DNA from: Chloroflexi bacterium RBG_16_51_16
Lineage (GTDB): Bacteria > Chloroflexota > Anaerolineae > Anaerolineales > Villigracilaceae
Direction: 5' to 3'
DNA length: 15,034 nucleotides
Assembly: GCA_001796785.1 (NCBI GenBank)
Contig: MGNL01000004.1
Location: 3,644 to 18,677, forward strand
Below, piece by piece: positions 1 through 7,096 of this stretch. The position numbers and the translations under genes were made by a program. Within the stretch, counting starts at the first letter, position 1. Every line of letters begins with the position of its first letter. The notes under the pieces are model-generated. The model made no database searches, was not told the origin of the DNA, and saw nothing but the letters and a program-made list of their open reading frames with translations.

Positions 1-39
1 TTTATCGAGTCGGACCAGGTTGAATGATACGGAAAACAG

Positions 40-2160
40 CTATGGTGAGGCGTTGCCTTTCTCGACCAGGATCAGGTATCCCGTAGCGAAGGGATTTTCA
101 CCGGGCCGGTTGGAGAAGAACACCGTGGCTTCATCTTTATTAAGTTTGTTGGTGTCCACCAGGCCAGTGATGATCTCATAAGTCGCGCCGACCGTGCTGT
201 CAAGATAATCCCAGGCAACTGATTGCAGATGACCTGAGACATACGTCGGGTTGACGTAACCCGCGATCCAGTCGTTTCCGAACAGACCGGTCGTCCAAGA
301 CCAGCCGCCCAGGTCCCAGTCGCCGGCGCCAGCCTCGAAGCCGTCGCTGAAACCGTTCACGGCGACGTCATCGATGAACCAGCCCTGGCCATTGACCGCC
401 TCATCTGTGTAGTAGTTGAAGCGGATGAGCAGGTCGTCATCGTCTGGAAGGCTGAAGGAGGCGTTAACCCATCCGCCGCTGTTGCCGGTGATGACCGTAT
501 CCGAGCTAGCCTGTCCGCTTATTAGAGAATTAGCCCAAGCGGTGGAATTGTTCGGGTTGCTGCTGGTGCGTGTGATCGAACCAGGGATGGGCATCCAGGA
601 CCCACCGCTATCGGTTGATACCTCGACGAACCCGTAATCCCATTCCTCTTCTATGTCAAACCAGGTGGCAAAGGTGAGGGAGGAACCAGAAGTTGCTTGC
701 GGCACGAGCAGGGACAATGTCCTGCCTGTCAGGCCATGACCACCACCGCTGGCGACTTCATACGATCCGCTGTAAGGTGCAACACCCGATATGGCGTTAC
801 CGCGCAGGTAGACACCCAGTTCCGGTTCAAAGCCCTTATACAATCCATAAACAGGAGCGTAAGGGAGCAGTTCTCCAAGCGGGTATTCGACGGTTCCTGA
901 TTGATAACCACCGTAATAGCGGCTCACAGGAAGGTTGCCGTGATGGTCGGAGTTGTAGATATCATTGACTGAACGTTCAATCGACCAGGGGCTGTAGGAG
1001 GCGCTGACGAAAGGTGCCAGGTCTATCTCATCGTAGCCGATTGGGTAGCCACCCGCACCGGTCTGCGAGGGATCGTCAAGATAGTTTGCAACGATCCAGG
1101 TATCGTAAAGCTCGTTAAATACGGCGCCAGTTGCGTTCTCCACTCCCTCGATGCTGTTAGCCTGCTCGTCGATTTCCGTGTGTGTCCAAGAGTTATCCCA
1201 GCCGGTCGGGTAACTGCTGCCCATGCTGCCGAATTGTTCGAGCAGGTAGAGCTGGAACAAGTAGGAGGCGCCATAACTCTCCAAACCTCCGCCCCACACG
1301 GTCAAGGGTGTGCGATGGTAGGCAAGGTAGTAGACGACATGGCCATCCGGATGGCCAAAGCCGTTGAGATATTCCGCCAGGTCAGCCATGCCCTCATCCA
1401 CCCATGAGTCTTCATCTTCGTCATGATCGTGATGGATCAGATGCTGAAGTTCGTGTGCCACCGTGCCCTCGTAGAGATTCTCGCGCCACAAAGCTGGATC
1501 GCTGCCCCGCCACGGAGAGGTGTTGGGGCCAAGCCGGTTCGCCCAATCGAGCGAATCAATGAAGATCATGTTGCGATCAAAGGTTTCGTTGACGCTAGCC
1601 CAGAAGAAACCGGCGATGTAGAAGGGGAAGGTCGGATCGAAGAAGCTTTCGTCGACGATGTTATAGATCATCACGTCGATATTTGTATTCCCGGCCGGCC
1701 TTTCCACATAATCACCGAAGTAATAGACATCCGTATCCACGATGCTGTCCATCGTGCCCTGCAGGTAAGACAGCATATCGCAGGTGACAACGTCCTGGCG
1801 ACCATAGTGGGTAACCAGGTAATCCCAAGCGACCCACAGCGTGGCAGCGCTGCCGGCGCTTTCCTTCCAGAAGACGACGTCCTGGCTTCCGGGATTGTCG
1901 GGGTCGAAGCTGGTTATGCTAATGACCAGGAATTCGTCCGTGCCACCAGGGCATTGAGATTCAGTGGTCGCACCACCAGATGGCAGATGCACCGCGCCCA
2001 GGAAGGGTTGAGGTGGAGCCGGGCGGTCCTTTAATAGATCGCTGATTTCCACTGGCTCCGGCAACGGCGGTGTCTCGGAGGCCGCCGAAGCGAGAGCAAC
2101 CGGTAGAAGAGCAGCCAACAAAGCCAATATTCCGATGACGGATAAGAAACGCATCTTCAT
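40..2160 (-). CDS. Secreted M6/M30-like zinc metalloprotease with C-terminal jelly-roll region
   Basis: The 706-residue product starts with a hydrophobic signal peptide (about residues 4-27, Ala-rich cleavage zone), so it is probably exported. Residues 236-240 read HELQH, a zinc-binding HExxH motif. It is followed by WVDEGMADLAEYL with E256 as the probable third zinc ligand, the arrangement of M30 hyicolysin-like and related gluzincins. The C-terminal 200 residues contain VEVSTDSGGSW and GQGWFIDDV, typical of the jelly-roll/MAM-like part of immune inhibitor A (M6) proteins, so family assignment lies between M6 and M30. The start is supported by AGGAGG 5 nt upstream; an in-frame ATG two codons later is an alternative. 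It lies 80 bp downstream of the S8 gene on the same strand with no convincing promoter of its own, so co-transcription is inferred. Its substrate is unknown. Confidence 0.85.
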   Translation of the reverse strand: MKMRFLSVIGILALLAALLPVALASAASETPPLPEPVEISDLLKDRPAPPQPFLGAVHLPSGGATTESQCPGGTDEFLVISITSFDPDNPGSQDVVFWKESAGSAATLWVAWDYLVTHYGRQDVVTCDMLSYLQGTMDSIVDTDVYYFGDYVERPAGNTNIDVMIYNIVDESFFDPTFPFYIAGFFWASVNETFDRNMIFIDSLDWANRLGPNTSPWRGSDPALWRENLYEGTVAHELQHLIHHDHDEDEDSWVDEGMADLAEYLNGFGHPDGHVVYYLAYHRTPLTVWGGGLESYGASYLFQLYLLEQFGSMGSSYPTGWDNSWTHTEIDEQANSIEGVENATGAVFNELYDTWIVANYLDDPSQTGAGGYPIGYDEIDLAPFVSASYSPWSIERSVNDIYNSDHHGNLPVSRYYGGYQSGTVEYPLGELLPYAPVYGLYKGFEPELGVYLRGNAISGVAPYSGSYEVASGGGHGLTGRTLSLLVPQATSGSSLTFATWFDIEEEWDYGFVEVSTDSGGSWMPIPGSITRTSSNPNNSTAWANSLISGQASSDTVITGNSGGWVNASFSLPDDDDLLIRFNYYTDEAVNGQGWFIDDVAVNGFSDGFEAGAGDWDLGGWSWTTGLFGNDWIAGYVNPTYVSGHLQSVAWDYLDSTVGATYEIITGLVDTNKLNKDEATVFFSNRPGENPFATGYLILVEKGNASP

Positions 2161-2187
2161 ATTTTCCTCCTATCGATTTTCAAAATG

Positions 2188-2218
2188 GTCCTCACCGGTC
2201 AAAGAAACCGGTGAGGAC
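2188..2218 (-). terminator. Intercistronic hairpin between the S8 and M6/M30-like peptidase genes
   Basis: A perfect 12-bp stem (2188-2199 with 2207-2218) encloses a 7-nt loop, 22 nt after the S8 stop codon. On the minus strand it is followed by only a short ATTTT, so it may be a partial terminator or an mRNA-stabilising or polarity hairpin rather than a full stop. It sits just before the Shine-Dalgarno of the downstream metalloprotease. Confidence 0.6.
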
Positions 2219-2240
2219 AAGGACGACGGAAGAGTCAGGC

Positions 2241-3707
2241 TTAGTGGGTTACCGCGCTCAGTGCATTTACTTGACCGTGACCAAAGAAACCGTTGTAACC
2301 GCCACCACCCACGCAGGTCGCCGGCCAGAGGAACGGCGGACCGGGATTGTAGGGGTTAGGCGGGCAGTCAAGTGGATCTGCGGTCCTGGTAAGGGCAGCC
2401 TGAGCCCCACCTTGCGGGAGACGCGGAGACTGGCTCAAGATGAGAGCCGCTACGCCAGCAGCATGCGGAGAGGCCATGGACGTGCCCTGGGCGTAGGCAT
2501 AGCCGCCGGGGAAGGTTGAAAGTACGCGGCCGTTACCACCCAGGGATGCAGGCGGGATCTGGAAACGCGCATCGCCACCCGGAGCGGTCACCTGGGCAAC
2601 ACCCACACCATAAGATGAGTAGTAGGATTTTTTCAGCAGGTAACCGTCTGCAGTAACACCGACAACGCCGGGGATCTCCACCGGGATGACAACGCAGGCG
2701 TTGGTCACCTGACGTTCCATCTCCGAGCCGGGCGGGAAGTCAGGACTGATCGTGTCCACGTTCTGCTTCGAAAGATCCATGTTCTCATTGCCTTGTGCGG
2801 AGACGACAAGGACACCCTGCGATTGGGCATAACGGATGGCACGCTGTTCCGCCTTCCAGATGGCGCGCTGTTCGGCGTCATTACGGCAGTTGAACAGCCA
2901 GGGGTCCGCAAAATAACTGTTATTGGTCACATCGATCCCATGCGAACCAGCCCACATAAAGGCACAAATCACAGCCTCGGGGAAGAAGTAACCATCATCG
3001 TTACCAGCCTTGATGGCAGCGACCTTGACATCCGGTGCGACGCCAACGATGCCGATGCCGTTGTCATCGGCGGCGATTGTACCGGCGGTGTGCGTGCCGT
3101 GCCCGTTGTTATCGAACCAGGCAGCTGGATTCTGATCGGGTACGCCGCCGACACAGCCGACACTGTTGGCAAAATCAACATTGGCAGCCAAGTCGGGATG
3201 GGTATAGTCGATGCCGGTATCGATGTCACCAACGACCACGTCGGGGCTACCGCCGGTAATCTCATAGGCTTCCGGTACATGAATCTGAAGCATGTCCCAT
3301 TGGCGCCAGGAAAGCGAATCGCCCCAGGTTCCTGAGGCAGTCTGTTCCAGGGAGGCGGCATCCAACACCTCAAATTCGTTGTCCAGCTGAACTGCAAAAT
3401 TGCCTGTCGCTGAGACGCCCTCGACTTTATTATCGGCCATCAAATTGGCACTGAAAGCCGCATCGGCGGATGAGGCGATCACGACGCCGATCTCATCATA
3501 GCTGTACACAAGCGTGCCGCCTGCGTTGGCGATCGAGCTGGCTGCATCGGCCGGCACGGATTGACCGGCGTACAATACAACAAAGGTTTGGGAGTCACCG
3601 GTGGAAGAAGCCCGCGGCTGCGAGCTCGCACCCGCCGGCACTGCGCTTATCAGGCTGAAGACAAGGATGAGCGTGGGAATTAAGGCGATCACTTTTTTAG
3701 GATTCAT
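2241..3707 (-). CDS. Secreted subtilisin-like serine protease (peptidase family S8)
   Basis: A 488-residue preproprotein with a signal peptide (about 1-27) and an I9-like propeptide region (about 40-105). The S8 catalytic domain carries all expected residues: Asp163 in DIDTG, His203 in NGHGTHTAGT, oxyanion Asn307 in SAQGNEN, and Ser410 in GTSMASPHAAG. It should act outside the cell as a broad-specificity endopeptidase. The start is supported by GAGGAG about 10 nt upstream. The gene has its own promoter and a long 5' leader holding a GEMM riboswitch, so it is probably controlled by cyclic di-GMP. It is followed by a 12-bp hairpin and then the M6/M30-like protease gene on the same strand. The C-terminus has no obvious anchor or sorting signal. 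Confidence 0.95.
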   Translation of the reverse strand: MNPKKVIALIPTLILVFSLISAVPAGASSQPRASSTGDSQTFVVLYAGQSVPADAASSIANAGGTLVYSYDEIGVVIASSADAAFSANLMADNKVEGVSATGNFAVQLDNEFEVLDAASLEQTASGTWGDSLSWRQWDMLQIHVPEAYEITGGSPDVVVGDIDTGIDYTHPDLAANVDFANSVGCVGGVPDQNPAAWFDNNGHGTHTAGTIAADDNGIGIVGVAPDVKVAAIKAGNDDGYFFPEAVICAFMWAGSHGIDVTNNSYFADPWLFNCRNDAEQRAIWKAEQRAIRYAQSQGVLVVSAQGNENMDLSKQNVDTISPDFPPGSEMERQVTNACVVIPVEIPGVVGVTADGYLLKKSYYSSYGVGVAQVTAPGGDARFQIPPASLGGNGRVLSTFPGGYAYAQGTSMASPHAAGVAALILSQSPRLPQGGAQAALTRTADPLDCPPNPYNPGPPFLWPATCVGGGGYNGFFGHGQVNALSAVTH

Positions 3708-3802
3708 ATGTAATTCTCTCCTCGAAATAGATGCGTTTAATTGTCTGTGAATACAACTCTAATTTTTGGTTTATTCCCCTGTATTAACGATCCATCCAGC
3801 TA

Positions 3803-3817
3803 TATACCACCTCCTTT
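3803..3817 (-). promoter_or_regulatory. Strong Shine-Dalgarno-like box in the S8 leader, far from the start codon
   Basis: On the minus strand this reads AAAGGAGGTGGTATA, a near-perfect complement of the 16S rRNA 3' tail, but it lies about 95 nt upstream of the S8 ATG, which has its own Shine-Dalgarno. The only ORFs near it are a 6-codon one starting just before it (ATGAAAGGAGGTGG...) and a 3-codon one after it. An equivalent box lies at the same relative place in the M28 leader (5841-5852), so it is probably functional. Its role is unknown. Confidence 0.5.
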
Positions 3818-3836
3818 CATCCGTTTAATAACAAAG

Positions 3837-3864
3837 CGCACGCCATTACTTGCATTGGCGTGCG
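3837..3864 (-). terminator. Terminator-like hairpin in the S8 leader, likely riboswitch expression platform
   Basis: The 9-bp stem CGCACGCCA/TGGCGTGCG has a 10-nt loop and is followed on the minus strand by CTTTGTTATT, a weak U-rich tract. It lies 78 nt downstream of the GEMM aptamer and 19 nt before the Shine-Dalgarno-like box. The matching M28 leader has an analogous hairpin 76 nt after its aptamer. Reading it as the ligand-controlled terminator is inference; I did not find a convincing alternative antiterminator pairing. Confidence 0.5.
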
Positions 3865-3942
3865 TGCAGAATTGTTGTTACAGCGCTGATATTATTTCCA
3901 AACCAGTAGCTATGCATAAATGGATGCTTCCGGGATGGACAC

Positions 3943-4018
3943 TTCGGCAGTCTGGCGATCTAGTTCTATAGACCCATGACTTTGCGCCCCCACCTCGCGA
4001 TGGGTTTACCTTTTCGAA
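3943..4018 (-). promoter_or_regulatory. GEMM / cyclic-di-GMP-I riboswitch aptamer upstream of the S8 protease
   Basis: The minus-strand RNA contains the class hallmarks in order: AAGGUAAACC; a 6-bp hairpin (CCCAUC/GGUGGG) capped by the GNRA tetraloop GCGA; GCGCAAAGUCAUGGGUCU; a second hairpin closed by UAGAUCGCC; and GACUGCCG. P1 is UUCG/CGAA. Aligned to the well-known Vibrio Vc2 aptamer, the bases corresponding to G20, G21-C46 and the intercalating A47 are kept. This favours cyclic di-GMP over the cyclic AMP-GMP variant, which carries A20. It lies 235 nt upstream of the S8 start codon. A second copy at 5969-6049 shows compensatory changes in P1 and the second hairpin. Confidence 0.85.
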
Positions 4019-4042
4019 TTAAAACATGTTGGGTACCCTAGT

Positions 4043-4071
4043 ACTATACGTTAAATAAATTCAATTTACAA
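4043..4071 (-). promoter_or_regulatory. Predicted promoter of the S8 leader
   Basis: On the minus strand TTGTAA (4066-4071) is separated by exactly 17 nt from TATAGT (4043-4048), about 25 nt before the GEMM aptamer. The M28 promoter has the same -35 hexamer and spacing. Confidence 0.65.
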
Positions 4072-4131
4072 GTAGGACTAAAGGACTATATAGTGAAATG
4101 CAGCTTAAGTCTCCTACTACACGAACCATCA

Positions 4132-4172
4132 AATAATACAGGCCGGTGGGTGACCCACCGGCCTGTATTATT
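4132..4172 (-). terminator. Strong terminator of the M28 aminopeptidase gene
   Basis: A perfect 19-bp inverted repeat (4132-4150 and 4154-4172) with a 3-nt loop lies 30 nt after the M28 stop. The GC-rich core (GGCCGGTGGG) is flanked by AT-rich arms, so the minus-strand transcript ends in a U-rich TATTATTTG. It separates the M28 unit from the S8 promoter. Confidence 0.85.
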
Positions 4173-4202
4173 AATTTACATTGACGACAAAAGGGTGGAA
4201 GC

Positions 4203-5750
4203 TTATTTCTTCAAGCTTGAACCCGAGTAGTCAAAGTCTGACTGGCCGTGTCCCTTGCCCTTATCAGTTCCATTTACGGATGAGGTCGTCATGGCGAAAG
4301 TCAGGGTCGCATGAGCGGTCGCATCCGACATCAGGTCGAGGGCAGTATCACTGTTATTGGCGTAGGTGTCGCAAGCCTGGTGATAGCATGGATCGTAAGC
4401 CAGACCGGCAGTGCCACCGAAGACATCAGCCTGGGCCTGGGTCTTGATCCCCTCAGCCCCGGTGAACAACCCACCGGCCGGGATACCGACATCAATGAAG
4501 GGCCCGTAATCCGAGCGACCGTCAAATGCGGTGGGCTCGTTCGGCAGCCCTTGAGAGGCGAAGTAATCCAAGAAGACGGCTTCCACTACATCCGATCCAT
4601 TCGGACCGGCGGTCCCGGTGCCCGAGCCATCACCATCGTAGATGAAACTGACATAGTTCGGCGAACCGATCATGTCGAAGTTAAGGTTTGCGGCGTGTTT
4701 CTTGACATCCTGATTGCTGAGCTGACTGACATAGTACGCTGAACCCAACAAGCCGGATTCTTCCGCGCTCCACCAGGCGAAGCGCACTTTGTTGCGCGGC
4801 TCGATACCAAGCTCTGCCATCTGGATAGCGACTTCCAGGATGGCGGCAGAACCTGATCCGTTATCGTTGATCCCCGGACCGGCCGGTACCGAATCAAGGT
4901 GGGCACCCACCACCACTAGGCGGTCGGCGCGTCCGCCTGCGGTGTCTGCCAGGACGTTAACCGTCGGCAGGTCAAAAGTTTCCACGTGGGTGAACATGTG
5001 CACAGTCACTCCACCCGGCTGCTGGCTGAGGTTATAAAGTTCCTCGCCGACCGTAAAGGCAGCGCCTACAACCGGTATGGTGAAATCGGCTGCACCGAGC
5101 GTGCCAGCAAATGCATCCGTGCGTCCCGGCTGACCTTCATTGAAGATGATCACACCAACGGCACCGGCATTTTGCGCGTTCAATGCTTTCTGGTAAAAGG
5201 TACATGTACCTCTTTGAATGAGGGCGATCCGCCCGGCGACGAAGCCGGTGAAATCAGAAGCCTCGCAACCACTATTGGAAGTGCTGGCGACAGGTCCGGG
5301 TGGGATGACGATATCGTTCGTCGCCTGCACGAGCACGGTGACATCCCCGCTGCCGGAATATTCCATGGTGGCAAAGCCAGCCACATCATTAGGCGGGTAA
5401 ACAGTCGGATTGGGCGCGGTTTGCTCCAGAATCGGTGTTTCCAATTCATTGAAAAACGTGTATGTAAAGGGCTGATACCACGGCGAGTAGCCGGCCGCGG
5501 TCAGCTGGTCAAACACATATTGGGCAGAAAGATCGTGACCGGGAAAACCCGCCACGCGAGTACCGCCATTGGCATCTGCAATTGCCTGTAAGGCTGCCTG
5601 ATGCGCCCGGACACCGGCAAGTGTAACCGCCGCGCGCAGTGCGGATGAATCCGTGCCATTGTCAGCGGCTGCGAGAGGCACACTGACAAACAGCATGACC
5701 ATCAAGGAACCGATCAGCAACAGGCGAACCAGTAAATTCCTGCTGTTCAT
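4203..5750 (-). CDS. Secreted M28 family zinc aminopeptidase with PA domain
   Basis: A 515-residue protein with a signal peptide (about 7-29), a PA insert domain (about 120-255) and an M28 catalytic domain. The di-zinc ligand and catalytic set is visible: His284 (GAHLDS), Asp296 (INDNGSG), Glu330/Glu331 (SAEES), Asp359 (NFDMIG) and His457 (DPCYHQACDT). This is the pattern of Streptomyces griseus aminopeptidase and aminopeptidase Y, so it should remove N-terminal residues from extracellular peptides made by endopeptidases such as its S8 neighbour. The start is supported by AAGGAG about 8 nt upstream. It has its own promoter, GEMM riboswitch leader and strong terminator, so it is transcribed separately. 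The C-terminal tail (KGKGHGQSDFDYSG) is low-complexity and has no recognised anchor. Confidence 0.93.
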   Translation of the reverse strand: MNSRNLLVRLLLIGSLMVMLFVSVPLAAADNGTDSSALRAAVTLAGVRAHQAALQAIADANGGTRVAGFPGHDLSAQYVFDQLTAAGYSPWYQPFTYTFFNELETPILEQTAPNPTVYPPNDVAGFATMEYSGSGDVTVLVQATNDIVIPPGPVASTSNSGCEASDFTGFVAGRIALIQRGTCTFYQKALNAQNAGAVGVIIFNEGQPGRTDAFAGTLGAADFTIPVVGAAFTVGEELYNLSQQPGGVTVHMFTHVETFDLPTVNVLADTAGGRADRLVVVGAHLDSVPAGPGINDNGSGSAAILEVAIQMAELGIEPRNKVRFAWWSAEESGLLGSAYYVSQLSNQDVKKHAANLNFDMIGSPNYVSFIYDGDGSGTGTAGPNGSDVVEAVFLDYFASQGLPNEPTAFDGRSDYGPFIDVGIPAGGLFTGAEGIKTQAQADVFGGTAGLAYDPCYHQACDTYANNSDTALDLMSDATAHATLTFAMTTSSVNGTDKGKGHGQSDFDYSGSSLKK

Positions 5751-5840
5751 TTTTTCTCTCCTTCAAAATGCATTGGGCTGGTAGGGAACAGGTTATATGA
5801 GCGTAAGCTTACAATCGCAGGGAACACTATACGTTGCAGG

Positions 5841-5852
5841 TATCACCTCCTC
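5841..5852 (-). promoter_or_regulatory. Shine-Dalgarno-like box in the M28 leader, far from the start codon
   Basis: On the minus strand this reads GAGGAGGTGATA, about 91 nt upstream of the M28 ATG and 18 nt after the leader hairpin. No credible ORF follows it; the nearest upstream ATG is followed directly by TGA. It matches the box at 3803-3817 in sequence and position. Confidence 0.5.
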
Positions 5853-5870
5853 ACATCGTTAAAACGATAT

Positions 5871-5892
5871 ACGCCGTAGGTCCTTACGGCGT
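5871..5892 (-). terminator. Terminator-like hairpin in the M28 leader, likely riboswitch expression platform
   Basis: The perfect 8-bp stem ACGCCGTA/TACGGCGT has a 6-nt loop and is followed on the minus strand by ATATCGTTTT. It lies 76 nt after the GEMM aptamer. A conserved ACAAACAATTTCT-like stretch precedes it, as ACAACAATTCT does in the S8 leader. Ligand control of this hairpin is inferred. Confidence 0.5.
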
Positions 5893-5968
5893 GGAGAAAG
5901 AAATTGTTTGTACTTAGAGAGGGTTGTAGTCCCAGGTGTGTGTTTTCTCACAGGTCGCAGAGGCAATG

Positions 5969-6049
5969 ATCCGGCAATCTGGCGATCCTGCTTATAGCGG
6001 GACCCATGACTTTGCGCCCCCATCTTGCGATGGGTTTACCTTTACGGAT
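5969..6049 (-). promoter_or_regulatory. GEMM / cyclic-di-GMP-I riboswitch aptamer upstream of the M28 aminopeptidase
   Basis: The minus-strand RNA reads AAGGUAAACC, then a hairpin CCCAUC/GAUGGG capped by GNRA tetraloop GCAA, then GCGCAAAGUCAUGGGUCC, a second hairpin ending GGAUCGCC, and GAUUGCCG. P1 is AUCCG/CGGAU. Compared with the S8 copy, P1 changes on both strands (UUCG/CGAA to AUCCG/CGGAU) and so does the second hairpin (UCUA/UAGA to UCC/GGA plus GC/GC), while the single-stranded core is unchanged. That covariation supports a folded RNA. The Vc2-equivalent G20 and A47 are present. It lies 219 nt upstream of the M28 start. Confidence 0.85.
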
Positions 6050-6066
6050 TGGAAATTAGTAGGCTG

Positions 6067-6095
6067 AATATACACTAAATTTTTGGGAATTACAA
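6067..6095 (-). promoter_or_regulatory. Predicted promoter of the M28 leader
   Basis: On the minus strand TTGTAA (6090-6095), a 17-nt spacer and TATATT (6067-6072) lie about 17 nt before the aptamer. The -35 hexamer and spacing are the same as in the S8 promoter. Confidence 0.65.
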
Positions 6096-6258
6096 CCTTA
6101 TAGTACTTTCAGGCTAATCGAATCCAATACTTCATACTTTTAAAATCATTCGATAAATTCCGAAAGTCTTTTTTATCACAAAATCAAACATCCCAAGCCC
6201 AACTTTCCCTAAGGTCTTGCATAAAGTCAGATAACGGGTAGGACATACTCCCCGGCAT

Positions 6259-6264
6259 TATAAT
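6259..6264 (+). promoter_or_regulatory. -10 element placed for a leaderless mRNA of the M23 gene
   Basis: A consensus TATAAT ends 7 nt before the ATG at 6272, which would put the transcription start at or next to the start codon. No Shine-Dalgarno and no clear -35 hexamer are visible. The 160 bp between here and the divergent M28 promoter are AT-rich with nothing else recognisable. Confidence 0.55.
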
Positions 6265-6271
6265 TTGGCGG

Positions 6272-6967
6272 ATGTCCAAACGATTTATTGCAGCAATCGC
6301 GGTTGTGGCAGTCGCAACTACTGTGATCTATTTGTATTTTTCCTTCGGCAGAACCAATGCACGCCGTGTCCAAGTGTTCAACTGGTTCCGTGATCCAAGC
6401 TCTAATTCAGATATGATGCTGCGAGCTGGGTCACGCTGCGGCGAAGTGCCGTTCCTGTTCCCCACGGACGGTGTGGCAGGTTTTCTGTGGGATGATTCCT
6501 TCCGCGCCGGCCACCGCCATCAAGGGATCGATATCTTTGGAGGGACTGATCCCGGCGTGACCAAGGTGATCGCAGCCTATCCGGGTTACTTGAGGCGCCT
6601 CCCGGACTGGAAATCATCAGTCATCATGCGCGTGCCTGAGGATCCGCTCGTGCCGGGGCGGCAGATCTGGTTGTATTACACCCATATGGCGGACAAAAAC
6701 GGGGAATCATATATTTCGTATGAATTTCCGCCCGGGAGCACTGAGAAATGGATAGAGGCGGGCACTTTCCTGGGCTACCAGGGAAATTATTCAGGCGACC
6801 CGTTCAACCCGGTCGGTGTGCATCTGCATTTTTCGATCGTGAAAGATGACGGGACGGGCAGATTCAAGAATGAGCTTGAGATCGACAACACGTACGATCC
6901 TTCTCCCTATTTGGGTTTGGCGTTGAATGCCAACAAGAACCAGAACGAGATCCCGTTGTGTGAGTGA
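6272..6967 (+). CDS. Membrane-anchored M23 (LytM-type) metallopeptidase
   Basis: A 231-residue protein with an N-terminal membrane segment or uncleaved signal (about 5-24), placing the rest outside the membrane. The M23 zinc site is complete: His83 and Asp87 in HQGID, His138 in YYTHM, and His184/His186 in HLHFSIV. M23 enzymes usually cut peptidoglycan cross-links or glycine-rich peptides. Since many Chloroflexota have unusual envelopes, the true substrate is uncertain. It is divergent from the M28 gene and apparently monocistronic. TATAAT 7 nt before the ATG and the absence of a Shine-Dalgarno suggest a leaderless transcript. Confidence 0.85.
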   Translation: MSKRFIAAIAVVAVATTVIYLYFSFGRTNARRVQVFNWFRDPSSNSDMMLRAGSRCGEVPFLFPTDGVAGFLWDDSFRAGHRHQGIDIFGGTDPGVTKVIAAYPGYLRRLPDWKSSVIMRVPEDPLVPGRQIWLYYTHMADKNGESYISYEFPPGSTEKWIEAGTFLGYQGNYSGDPFNPVGVHLHFSIVKDDGTGRFKNELEIDNTYDPSPYLGLALNANKNQNEIPLCE

Positions 6968-7096
6968 ATTTATTTTTTGGGCACGGCGAATGAGTTTGGT
7001 TATCGACAGGTTGAGCAACCGCCAAGCTCCTGCTTCAGGCTTGGACATTATTTTCCGATAATTCATTGTTATCAAAACCGGGCGGAGAGAAGGCAT

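Noticed and set aside
1423..2034. 203-codon plus-strand ORF
   Set aside because: It is antisense to the M6/M30-like protease, which has a signal peptide, HExxH site and good Shine-Dalgarno; the translated ORF has no recognisable features.
2793..3335. 180-codon plus-strand ORF
   Set aside because: It is a shadow of the S8 catalytic domain on the opposite strand.
3783..3817. Leader peptides after the GGAGGTG box in the S8 leader (3 or 6 codons)
   Set aside because: Neither mini-ORF is matched in the M28 leader, where the ATG before the box is followed at once by TGA, so a conserved leader peptide is not supported.
4986..5591. 201-codon plus-strand ORF
   Set aside because: It is a shadow of the M28 gene, whose zinc ligands and PA domain are all in the minus-strand frame.
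5747..5827. 26-codon GTG-start ORF in the M28 leader that overlaps the M28 ATG by four bases
   Set aside because: The GTG is too far from the Shine-Dalgarno-like box, the peptide has no recognisable features and the S8 leader has no equivalent.
6146..6178. Possible terminator (TTCG...CGAA followed by a T-run) between the M28 promoter and the M23 gene
   Set aside because: The stem is only 4 bp and no gene ends upstream of it on the plus strand.
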